Made by a program: the position numbers and the translations under genes. Positions 23,379 through 33,771 of a stretch of DNA of 64,000 bases are shown piece by piece (within the stretch, counting starts at the first letter, position 1; each line of letters begins with the position of its first letter). The DNA comes from Capronia americana (Eukaryota; Ascomycota; Eurotiomycetes; Chaetothyriales; Herpotrichiellaceae): the NCBI GenBank assembly GCA_016110215.1, contig JADWQD010000003.1, positions 1,240,001 through 1,304,000 on the forward strand, in the 5' to 3' direction. The notes beneath the pieces are model-generated. The model had not been told where the DNA came from, did no database searches, and was given only the letters and a program-made list of their open reading frames with translations.

Positions 23379-24962
23379 TCAGAATTCTGTAACCTTTCCT
23401 TCCGTCATCGTCGCTTCGGTGGCCGTCTCTTTTTTCTTGCGCAAACCAAGCTCAACTTCACCTCTCAGCACCTTTATAAGCGCCAGTGCCCTGTCCTGCC
23501 CCGCTGGGGTGTCTTTGCCCAAGTCATAGACGACGTTGACCAGAGCCAGCGAGGCCACGAAGACCCACACATCTCCGCCCTTGATACCCTTCCACCAGCG
23601 ATGCTTGACGCCAACCTTCCACAACGAATCGACGCTCATCCTCGCCGCATATAAAGAATTAGCATGTCCAGCTGCCGTGCGGTCAAACAGCTGGAATGCT
23701 CCTCCCAATAGCCCGCCCAGGAAGAACCGGAACTTCGGCAGGAATGCACGGGGTAAGATGATCTGGAACAGACATATTGTTCCCCAGGATGCCCCGATCG
23801 AGCCCGCCACCGCAATCGTCGACCTCAAAACGGACTCTGAAAAGCGATTCAAGCTCGCCACTGGCGCTTCAAGAATTTTCTTGAACCGCAGTAACGCAAG
23901 GGCTCCATAGTATTTGGTGAACAACTTTGCGATCTGTGGGAAGGACAATAACATCTGTCGCAGGTAGGCCAGGAAGCAGGATGGATCTGACGGGTGAATT
24001 AGAGCGCACGACAAGTTCTGAATGCCTGGATGTGCTCGCGACGTGATTGGTGAGATGATGGGGTCAATGGATGCTGGTAGAGTAGTGGTCATCTTTGGAA
24101 ACAGGATTGGAGAGACGAATGTGGGCCATCTCAGACGTGCCATCTGTGCAAGAGCATCGGCAATGTTATCGGGGTTCGGCCACGTCACCCTGAAGGAGAG
24201 ATTTTCTGGGGGACGCTGGATATACTCTGGCGTGTATCCGACGACGAACGGTCCATATGCCTCGGGGGAGCATTCACGATCGAACACAAAAGCATGCAGC
24301 ATTTGACCTTGTGCTAAAGCGAACAAGAGCCAACTACCCACCCAAGATGGTTTGTTTCGGATGAGCTTTGTGTGTTCGATAGCGGCGTACCCAATTTCCA
24401 ACGCCCGGCAGCCCACGTAGATTGCCACGGTCATCCTGAGTTGGTCAGCGGGACAGATTCCCAGCGCAAGCCCAGATAGGCTTGCTGCAACCGCCGGTGC
24501 AATCCGGGAGGTGAGGATGGCGTAGATTCTTGGGTACCGTTCCTTGATGCTGCGGACTTTCTCGTGTAGAAGTTGCAGCCTTAGCCGGACGAATATGCGA
24601 TAGAGTGTTGCGTGGAAGAACAACAAAGACGATAATGATAGTGCCATCTTGGAATGGGATGCGACAAGCGGTTTTCTCGACCGAGTTGCTGTTTGAGACC
24701 TTCGCGTTGCGAGACGGTCTAGAATCGCACCGATTGTCTTAAGCGTTCCATATGTGACCACGAACACCCGCGATGCTGAACGGAATGCGGCAGCCTTGTA
24801 GTGGTCGTCGTGGACATCTGAGCTTGACGCGCCATCTTGAGGCTGGCTCTCATTGGTGTTGGTAGCAGTCTTCGGCAGCGGGGTTCTCGAGAGCAGTCTC
24901 CGTAGCAATGCATACTCGCGTTCGTTCACGAGCAAGCGGATAGGAAGATTGTCGATTGCCAT
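23379..24962 (-). CDS. Multi-pass membrane protein, TMEM135-like fungal family
   Basis: Single exon, 527 residues from the ATG at 24962 (MAIDNLPIRLLVNEREYALL). The frame is open further upstream but has no ATG there. Recognisable fungal-family blocks are LSLSSLLFFHATLYRIFVRL, LTSRIAPAVAASLSGLALGI, GSWLLFALAQGQMLHAFVFD, LARLRW-like TFVSPILFP, ALIHPSDPSCFLAYL, and the C-terminal SLWKVGVKHRWWKGIKGGD. I relate these to fungal proteins annotated with the TMEM135 N-terminal domain, linked in animals to peroxisomes and mitochondria. That assignment is from memory and moderate. Several hydrophobic segments support a multi-pass membrane protein. It is divergent from the Cys-rich membrane-protein gene. 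Confidence 0.8.
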   Translation of the reverse strand: MAIDNLPIRLLVNEREYALLRRLLSRTPLPKTATNTNESQPQDGASSSDVHDDHYKAAAFRSASRVFVVTYGTLKTIGAILDRLATRRSQTATRSRKPLVASHSKMALSLSSLLFFHATLYRIFVRLRLQLLHEKVRSIKERYPRIYAILTSRIAPAVAASLSGLALGICPADQLRMTVAIYVGCRALEIGYAAIEHTKLIRNKPSWVGSWLLFALAQGQMLHAFVFDRECSPEAYGPFVVGYTPEYIQRPPENLSFRVTWPNPDNIADALAQMARLRWPTFVSPILFPKMTTTLPASIDPIISPITSRAHPGIQNLSCALIHPSDPSCFLAYLRQMLLSFPQIAKLFTKYYGALALLRFKKILEAPVASLNRFSESVLRSTIAVAGSIGASWGTICLFQIILPRAFLPKFRFFLGGLLGGAFQLFDRTAAGHANSLYAARMSVDSLWKVGVKHRWWKGIKGGDVWVFVASLALVNVVYDLGKDTPAGQDRALALIKVLRGEVELGLRKKKETATEATMTEGKVTEF

Positions 24963-25373
24963 GTTGCGCTTCTGCTGTCTGTTTGGGACACTCCTATCGA
25001 GTTCGGCGACACACTCCAGGGGTGGCGCAAGCTCACCAGAACCTTGTCTCGATATCAAGAGATCACCGGTCAGCACCTCCTGGCTTGTTCACACTCATGA
25101 CAGGATGGAAACCGAACAAATGTCCCGTTGAGTCGATGACAACAACGATAGACGTGTAGCTCGAGGTGAGAAGCCTCGGCTTGATCGAAGCAGGTGGCAC
25201 ATGAAAGAGCACGACTAATCAATTTGCTCCGCCCGCTGTGACTACGTCTGACCATATCGATCCTGAGATGCAATATCGAACAACCCTCGACTCCGGTGCG
25301 GCCTCGACGACCTTTCCCGCAAAAGCTTGAAGTCGTCGCGAGGCTTGTGCTCGCGCCAACTAACTCCACGACA
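24963..25373. promoter_or_regulatory. Bidirectional promoter, TMEM135-like / Cys-rich membrane protein
   Basis: Only 411 bp separate the two start codons (24962 minus and 25374 plus), so the promoters must overlap or share elements. No TATA box is obvious. Confidence 0.5.
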
Positions 25374-26158
25374 ATGCATCTGTCCACCGTTCTTGCCGTC
25401 TTCCTCACGCTCCTTTTGACCCTGATCAGCCCCTCCATATCCGCAAAGTCGACGGCTACATCCTTCTGCAAGTGTATCTGCTTCGACAACAGCACCATAA
25501 TCGCCCTCAACCCCCCTCCCTCCAGCACAAGCGCCGCCTCGCTGCATAACCTCGACATCCGTTCGCCCCTTCCATCGCCGGCCGACGATACCTCCAACTC
25601 GGACGGAGAGCCTAAGCGACCGCACCACAAACTCACCTGCGCAGACTGCACCCGCGCATTCTGTCTGGATTATAACCTACCTATATGCAAGAATGCGCGG
25701 GATGATGATGTTTTCACAACGTGTTTCCGTACGCCCTCCCCCAAACCCCCACCATTCCGCGGTGGGTAAATGCTGACGGTGGTGGCATAGAGCGCGACTC
25801 CCTGAAAGACGAGACCGTGGTCGTGATCTTCATCTTTGCGACGGCGGGACTCCTGGCTTGGGCCGCCGTAAGACCCTGGGTTGATCGGTTGCGAGAGCGG
25901 AATACGTTTGTGCCGCTGGGAGGGCATGATCGAGGACAGACTCATGGCATTGCAGCCGTGTCGGCCAGAGCACCTCGACGCGCAGGGTTCGCAGGTCGTG
26001 TAGGAGGCCCAAGTGCAAGGAGCATCGGAGGGGAGGATGAGAGAGGACCTTTCAGCGTCGGTCCTTATGATGAAGATATGCACGCTGATCAAGACGCCGT
26101 TGATATAGTATCGGGTGTACCGTCAGGCTCAAACCCGGGACCAGCATTTCGCTCTTGA
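25374..26158 (+). CDS. Cys-rich single-pass membrane protein, secretory pathway
   Basis: Exons 25374-25728 and 25791-26158, with a 62-nt intron (GTACGC...GGCATAG), give 240 residues. A signal peptide (MHLSTVLAVFLTLLLTLISP) is followed by a lumenal domain with paired cysteines (FCKCICFDNSTIIAL, CADCTRAFCLDYNLPIC, TCFQRDS). One transmembrane helix follows (VVVIFIFATAGLLAWAAV), then a basic/acidic cytoplasmic tail. The intron falls just before the helix. It resembles a conserved small fungal membrane protein with no known function. The cysteine pattern suggests disulfides or metal binding in the lumen. I cannot name it. Confidence 0.83.
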
Positions 26159-26460
26159 AATGGAGCAAAACCGATTGAAAATTCACCTGATCTTCATTTT
26201 TTGATACGCCATTGTATTAACGTTGAATGAGCAGCTCATAGGTATCTTCTCACTTTGCGTCTCATCCAAGCGGCCGCCGAGCTCAAGAAACTCCCCATGC
26301 CGTACATATTTTCTAACCACCCCAATTATTGCCGAACCGCCATTTTGAAAGATCCCCCTTGCTATGCTCGAACAACAGATCACATACATACATACATGAA
26401 AGGAGCCCGCCTGCTGTAACGCTATCATAGCCCATGTTTCATGCATTTTTGCTTTTCTCA
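26159..26460. other. Intergenic, tail-to-tail
   Basis: 302 bp between two converging genes. It carries a short (CATA)n tract near 26385-26400. Nothing else is visible. Confidence 0.5.
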
Positions 26461-28445
26461 TTAAGTTCTCAATTTTGCCTCATTCTCCGCCCATTTGGAT
26501 GACACCAAGAAACCTACACGATCGCGGTGAAGCACATTCGTCTCCAGGATCAACTCCTTGATGCCCACAGGTTCCCACGCTGCAGAATTTTCCATGCGCT
26601 CTTTGTTAGGGACGCGGGAGTCGTGGATCCTCTGGCGGCGAAGTTCGCGTTCGTTGACCACCTCGACCATGAGTCTGGTGGTTGCAGCATCGCGGATGGT
26701 GGGTGCTTGGATGAAATTGTTGAATACGAAGAGGTTTTCGAAATCGACGTTCAGCAAGATGTTTGAGGCGACGGTGTCCTTGAAACTAGACTCCGTGGGG
26801 AGGATCTCAGACCGCGGCGAAGATGGCGACATATCTGCAGATGATGGCATGGAGCCAAACACCATAGAAGCTAGGGCAGGGTTGTGCTTGGGGCGGCCAT
26901 CTTCAACTTGAGGGAGCCGGGAAGGGATCAGGGTGTGGTTCGAGGCAGTGTCCAGCTTGAAATTCTTGAGATCAATGTGATTGGCCAAAAACTGAAGGAT
27001 CTGCTTAATGATGGAGCTGCTGGCGACAATGTAATCGGAACCGGTCATGCTCTTGCCTTGGGGTGAGGAGGGTGAGCTGGCAAGCTCCATGGCGTATTTG
27101 TAAGTGATCTCAAGAATATCCCAGTCGAGGTAGTTGTTCAGGAGTCGTTCTGCACAGATAGAGACTGGCTCGAGACCAAGTTCGATACCAGAAACCCAGT
27201 ACGACAGTAGATAGTCAAGATTGTGAACTCTGATGGTCTGGTATTCTGCGCCAGGGTGCGGCTGGACAAAGAAATCTTTCCCCAGCACCGTGTCGGAGTA
27301 GAGGAAGCGTAACGCAGCCTCAAAAGCATGAGGCATAACATAGCGGGGCGGATACAGGGTTACAACGTTGCTGCCATAATTGTGGTTGGCTTGCTGTTGA
27401 CGAGTCGCCAGCCTTCGTAGTCGTAGGCTTCGGAATAAAATGACCGAGTGAGCGTAGCTAACAAAAGGCTGTGCATTGCTCGGGTTGATCTGAATGAGAA
27501 TGTCGACACCTTCTTTCGTCGCGTTGAGTAGAAGCAAATGCTCGTGAAGGGAGGGTAGAGCGTTGAACGTTCGTGATACACTGCCAGGCGGGGCAAACGG
27601 GGCTGCTGCTCCTTGATGGTAACCATTCATTACCGGTTCGCGGACTGCCTCTCCGGTTGAAACAGCTCGACCACTCCCATAACCATGGTTGATCTCTCCC
27701 TGCTGTGACGGAAGCGCTCCATTCTCAGTCGGCGTGGAGTTCGATGAGCTAGTTCCATTCGCATAAGGGGGTGTAGAGGCAAGGTGGTCAATCTGATCGG
27801 AAAGTTGGGAAGATGGGGGCATCGTTTGCTCCCCTTGGCCAACATCTCCGACGGGTCCATTGGGAGACTCTGGAAAGCAGCCATTTGCGTCAACGTTGTT
27901 TCCATGTTCAACATCTGGCTCTTGAACATATAGTTCGATGTTGGGATCTGATGTGTCATTGTTTGCCGATTCCACCACTTCTCCGTATCCGATATCGATC
28001 CCGGCACCTTGGCTAGCCGAGGCATGATCCAGCTCTTCCTTGTTCTCTGCAGCATGGCCGTCGGAGTGTGTGGCAAGTTCATCAGACACAGTGCTGGGCG
28101 GAGTGGCCGATTGTGAGTCTTCTGCAATGAATTAGCGAAGTCAGAGACCAGCTAAGTGTACTGACCTGCTACCGGAGAACCTTCTTTCCGCAGAGAAATT
28201 CCGTATTCAAGCGCGTCAGCACTAGACGCTTCCATAACAGACTGCGTCTCTGTGTCGGTGACTGCACCATCGGCATGGATTTGTGGTGCGAGTTCTGAGT
28301 CGACCACCTGGGCCTCGGGCTCAGCCTCAACTGCGATAGGCTTCGTCTTTTGAGGCCTCAACCCCAGTATCAATGGCAACGCGGGCTGCACCATGCGGGT
28401 ATGCGCCTTCATCGGCTGTTTGGTACTGGTAGAATTAGAAGCCAT
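26461..28445 (-). CDS. BTB/POZ-like domain protein, fungal
   Basis: Exons 28445-28166 and 28121-26461, with a 44-nt intron (GTCAGT...GCTAATTCATTGCAG), give 646 residues. The first about 250 residues are acidic, Ser/Glu/Gln-rich and disordered. A BTB-like fold follows: GVDILIQINPSNAQPFVSYA, HSVILFRSLRLRRL, MPHAFEAALRFLYSDTVLG. This mirrors the conserved 'hidden target, excluded partners, column-like H-S-x-x-L' pattern of BTB proteins. A helical C-terminal region (LLNNYLDWDILEITYKYA and onward) is consistent with a BACK-like extension. BTB proteins usually dimerise or bridge to cullin-3 ligases. Here the partner is unknown. Confidence 0.8.
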
Positions 28446-29200
28446 GCTGGTGGAGAAATGACGGTCCAAATGACGGGCCCCAAGAGCCGACCATGGAGAA
28501 GATCGTGAACGAGCGCGGTCAAGAGAAATTTGAGCCAGCAAGGGATATGGGCCGCAGACAGTGATAGTTGCTCTGGAAGCTGAGTAGTCTAAGCTGTAGC
28601 AAGCTATAAAACTGCTAGTGGACAAAGGATGATGATGTTGTCTGTCTGGATTGAAAGCCTCGGAGGGGCAGTCACTCACGACTTTGCGACCAGCTGGGGA
28701 CTACAGAAAAACTACTCCGCACTCAACCATGCACTGTCGGTGAAATAGGCCAAGCCTATCCATATCAGGTATAGCGGAGCAGGCCCGCAGATTCCGAGCA
28801 TGCTACTCCGTGTGCTTGGCTCAAGTGTCTGTACATAGCAGATCACAGCGTCCCTTAGAGACTGTAGTGCAGTAGGGGAAAGAACCGGTATACGAGGAGG
28901 CAGAATTCATGTATGTCAGCAAAGTCGAATACAAGTAGCTGGAAGAGGGTACAACCTGGCTTCTCAGAAAGGACCTTGCTTTTACCACAGATCCTGTTCG
29001 GTTGCCTCAGATGCGGGTGAAAGGTCATCTCGGGGTAATGCCAAGACCGTCGATTTGAGGCATCTTCAATGCATCAGACTCTTCTTCGACCAACGTCCTC
29101 CATCGTAATAGCGCGCCCCAAATGATATCAGAGAAGTAGGAGACCAGGTGTAATCCCTGTTGCACCTTCAGTCAATGCGCGTCGCGGACGGTAAGGGTAG
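28446..29200. other. Intergenic, BTB-gene promoter
   Basis: About 750 bp upstream of the BTB-like gene, followed by the kinase relic. Nothing recognisable. Confidence 0.4.
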
Positions 29201-29202
29201 CG

Positions 29203-30130
29203 GTGCGAGAAAGGAGGGGCATAGATAATAATTCTCGCATTGTTTTGAATATCCATGTTGAACCCATGGAACGATACAAACCCGGAGCCTACAATCCTGT
29301 CCATCTCGGAGACGAGTTCCAGATGAGATGTACCAGGCGCTTTACAGGCTCCGGTGGTCTGCTTGCTGCTCTCAAAACCTTTGTTGCTGAAAATCACCTG
29401 CACTCACGAGCCCAAGATTCTCCGTTTGTTTTCAACCCGTACACGTCAAGTTAGCCAGTGTTAATGTGCAGGCTCTCATTCAACACTATCCGACGGGGGA
29501 TGTCGCCTGCACCTTGGCATGGACAATCTCGAAACAAGCAGTGAGTGCGTTAGACTTCCTGCATTTGTGTTGGCAAATGTTACACTGGTCAGTCATGTCT
29601 CCATATGTGTTTGACCGTCTGTCTAACACCTCCCCTGAAGAGCTACAGTCTGGTAATATCATGGCGTCAAATACCATATTAGGTCAAGACGTGGATCCGT
29701 CCCTCCTGTCTTGTGACGGTGAACCATTTGAAGCAGTCCATCTCCCCGTCTTTCAGAGTGGGAATCTGAATGTTAAGATCATTGATTTTTTTGACCTTCA
29801 GAATTGTCGTTTGGTTCAGGGTGAACCCCCAGGACAGACATACAGGCACGGCGTGCCGCTTTCAGAGCTGGGCATACGTCAGCTGCCCCTCGGCAAGGTG
29901 TTGCACCCCCAAGCCAGATTGATATAAGGATGGATGGCAGCGTCCGTGGACTTTCCGGCAGAGTTGAGGAAGATTCCACCATGGAGAAGAACTCCGTTCT
30001 TGATACCATGCACATAATAGAATGGGTTCGTGATTGTTGTCAAGAAGAGCGGTCTCCGGAGTTTGCAAGGATCAAGTCGAATAGCTGGAGAGCTCCTACG
30101 GGACTTCCTAACGCAAATGAAGCGATTTAA
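29203..30130 (+). pseudogene. Decayed SRPK-like serine/threonine kinase
   Basis: Three consecutive plus-strand fragments in different frames read as parts of a fungal SR-protein-kinase-like gene. Fragment 1 (29203-29454) holds the N-terminal signature ERYKPGAYNPVHLGDEF, then a glycine loop (FTGSGG) joined directly to ALKTFVAE, as if the stretch between the loop and the Lys strand were deleted. Fragment 2 (29466-29927) holds SKQAVSALDFLH (helix E), a ruined catalytic loop (LHWSV where HxD is expected), an SRPK-type insert, and VKIIDFFDL with DFF in place of DFG. Fragment 3 (about 29930-30130) resembles C-lobe sequence (IIEWVRDCCQEERSPEFAR). Stops and frameshifts separate them, so no active kinase is expected. 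Confidence 0.65.
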
Positions 30131-33100
30131 ACAACAAGATCTTTTTCATGCCCAAAGAAGCACTTTGGCACCGGTGCGTTGAGCGGAATCAGCTGGACAT
30201 TGGAAAGAACTACTAACCTCTACTGGGCACTGAGGCAGGCTGATCTGAGGATAGTGAGGGGCCAGATTAAAAATGATACGTGCCTCGGAAGAATTACATT
30301 TGTCGACATGGTATCTGTGCGGCTTAGGGCTATGACGATGGTGACGATCTTTTCTGGCGACTGTAAATACCTCGAACTGACCCAGGAGATTTCGCAGGGA
30401 GAGACCCTCACACGCTGGACGAAGCTTGAATTGAAAAGATGCAGACAGGACCTTTTCCACGGTGCACTACTGTGTACGTAACTGTATATATCTGGTGGCC
30501 CACACTTCTTCTGGCGTGCGAGCCATGTGGCAGAAGTGCGAAATTATCCGAGGGCCTTTAGCGAAACGCAAGCGCGAGCCCTGTGAAGCATGATGTGGGT
30601 GCTGCGTGTCATCGCTCAGTTATCCAGGTCCTTGCCCTCACGACGATGAACATCCAATATCCTCCCGTATCTGTCGCTGTGGCTGTATACCTGGGAGCGC
30701 CTCAAGATTTCCAGCATGAGGTTGCGAGGCCTTTACCTGCGCCGGAGATTTCACTGCCAAAACCGATCATGACGTGAGCGAACAATCTGATGGCAAATTA
30801 AGCGGCGTCAGGCCAGAAGCTGGAGGCGGGACTCTGGAAGTGAAGCCAAACGCGCTAAACAAACCACAGGTGATGGTGGAGAGAAGGCGCATCTTGGGCA
30901 TGAATCGGATCGAGACGCGTGTCGCGTCGATGGGAAATCATTGTTTACCTATACGTCAACCGTGAACCGGGGCCGGAAGTCTAAAGGAGATTTGCATGAA
31001 CGCGACTCGGGCAGAAAGTAGCAACGCGGAGCTGATTCTGGTCGCCAGGAAGAACCATGCAACATGGGGAAAGCAATATATAGTACACGGCTTATACTGA
31101 CAGGCACGGAGTACGAGTACTACCGTGTACTGTCGTATATAAAAAGAAGTGTTTGACATTGAGAAACTTGGGCTTGCTCACAATCCTATTGGCAGTCGTT
31201 GATCAGAAATAGCCCAAATGCAGAGCGCAAATCAGAGAAAAACAACCAATGGACTTTGGAAGAATGAAAAGAATTGACAGCCAACCTCGTCACCCGCCTG
31301 AACCTTCGAAAAGGCATTTGATCGATGTTCCTGACGGTGGAGTGAACAATTTCGCAGTCAGGGGGTTGATGGTTAGGCACAGCTGCTGATTGGCTCTCTG
31401 GACAGGACCTATTGAACTTCGGAGCACCCTAAGGTTCTTCCCGGGCGCCGGCAGCGCCACCGAAGGAAGGCTTTTCGACGCCCACCATTATGGGTCAGTG
31501 GCTGCTTCTGAGTTTCAGATCAGCAATCCAATCACTGTACGTAGCTGCTCGGATGCCCGAACAGCAAATGATGCTTTGGGTGGTTCCGACGAGCCGGCCA
31601 CGTTCCGCCGGGTACTTGGTGCAGTTTGCTCTCCAACTCACCTGACGCGCTACGGGAGAGGAGGCACACGATCAACAGGAGACCAAAGCCCAGCTTTCTT
31701 AGTGACTTGTTGCTTCAGTGTCGGCGAATACTGACGGCTAAAAAATGCTTTGATAGAATCATTCGCGAGAAGATTCGGCGCACTACTATGCTTTCTCCTA
31801 ACCTCGGCGCTGTTACTCTGCAGATAGCCGCCGAATGCAGTCGCTAACACTTGATGCTTCACAGCATATGCAAGAACCCGGCGTGGAAAGAGAAAAGGAT
31901 TTGCTTGCTTCAGGTGAATGCATTTCGTGGACTTGAGGCGCAAAGTCGATCGTCCCTGCATGCAACGGCGAGGTCCAATCGGGCATGTGTCACATTATTC
32001 TGTGACACGCTAGAAGATCCTCGTCCTCATCTCAACTTTTCGTGCGTTCGATGGCTCTCCTTTTCCCTTTCGAATCATCGTTGCTCGTCATGTTTTCTGG
32101 CCTATCCGACCGGCATCCCTTTTCCCACTGCCGCTTCCGCATCCGCTGGTACGGGTTGCAGCCACAATCTCACCTGCGACATCCTTCCACCCACGTTCCT
32201 CAGCCCTTGAAATCGTGGTTTCTGGCTCTTGATTGCTCTGACAACGGTGCTACCAGCACAGGTGATCGTCCTTCGAGTCACTTTTCTCGCATACTCCTTT
32301 TCTCAATCGTTACCCGCTTGTGCTACCGTGCAAAACATTTCAGCTTCGACATCGAACCGTATTAATGTCAGCGGTCCTTTCCGCTGTCCCATTTGAAGTC
32401 TGACGTCTGCCGTCGCCTTGTGAAGAAACCACTTTCCATCACATCCTCGTACTCCCTGTCTGGGCAAAGCCATGCTCCTCATCCGCGACACGAAGCGTTT
32501 GATTAGCTTAGTCCTTGTTACCTTCCTCGGTTAGATCGTCGAGCGTTTCCACTTGAATCCGCCTCAAACTCAAACGGCCATCACTGTGGACCGGGCTGGA
32601 TACCTGGCACCTGGCTCTATTCCCAGAGTGGACTCAAAGCCAAACAACACTCCCTGGCTTGAAAGGCACTCCGCGTCAAGGCAGCTCAGGCTCTGAAATC
32701 ACCATCTTGTCAGCGCCTCAACCTTGCTCCCCTCCGCTGCACGCGTCGTTCCCTGTTCAGGTCCAGGGTCGCAACTTCTTTCAACAATCCTTGACCTGGA
32801 CCTGCTCCACCGTCAAGCGTCCGAAGTATCACAGGCACACTCGCATTTCCCTTGTGTCCCAGCACTCTTCGACCAAGCGGCTAGGCGCGCACTTTTCGTT
32901 CTGCTATCGCAGCTGTTTCTGTTCAACACTCGCTGTCCTTGTCGGCTGGTCCAGCTATCCCTTCCTTTTTCATCGCTTAGCCACGCGCAACCTACCAAAA
33001 CGTCGCCGTCCTAGGCCAAGATCGTCACTCGCGAAGCAGGATATCCGTTGTCTCGAAAAGGACATTGCCGGAGAACGACCTCCCTCTGACTACACCCTGC

Positions 33101-33771
33101 ATCTTTTCTCGAACCTCATCCTTGTTCACCTGCCGGTGGGAACGAGTACCAAGTCCATGCTGACTTCAATACCTCCGACTGCGACGCGCTCTTCTCAGCT
33201 CTCTTTCCCAGTGATGAACTGTTGACCAAGTTCATTTCCTCTCGGCTCACCACTCTCACTCCCTTCGACTTGCGACAAGCAACGACGCTCGTTTTGTATT
33301 TCAATACTGCGCATATCGCCTTGAACGCCACTTGCGCCTTCACCGTCTCAGACACGTCCTACCCTTCCTGACATTGGCTTCCGCGATCGTTGTTGGGGAC
33401 CGTACCCGAAGAGGAGGAAATCGGGCAACTATCAGACTACCCCTCATCAACAACCGTGATCGGGCTCCCTCAACGTGACGTCTGTCACTGAAACCTGACT
33501 TCCTCGAAGGGGTAACAGACCTACAGGTTGACTGGCTCAACCCCCGAGTCTGAGGCGAACGACGCCCCTCTCGGAACGCTTTCAAGGAATTCAGCCTCGT
33601 TATCCATATTTTCCCAAATGGACTGATTATTTCCAGTACTTTTGCAAAGTCGCTCCTTCGTCTGTACGACCTTACCTCACGGTTCCTCTTCTGTCTCAGT
33701 GTCAACTGACCCATCTCTCAGGTCACTCACTCCATACGCTCTTTACATTCAACAAGCCACAGACGTTCAGT
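30131..33771. other. 3.6-kb gene-poor region, pyrimidine-rich near its right end
   Basis: Many short ORFs occur, none convincing (largest 32659-33225 plus). From about 32000 to 33770 the plus strand is strongly C/T-rich, as in long fungal promoters and 5' UTRs. It leads directly into the 1372-residue gene. ACGGAGTACGAG occurs at 31106-31117. I see no transposon ORF, tRNA or rRNA. Confidence 0.5.

Noticed and set aside
31135..31146. TATATAAAAA sequence
   Set aside because: No gene follows within a reasonable distance on the plus strand, so there is no support for promoter use.
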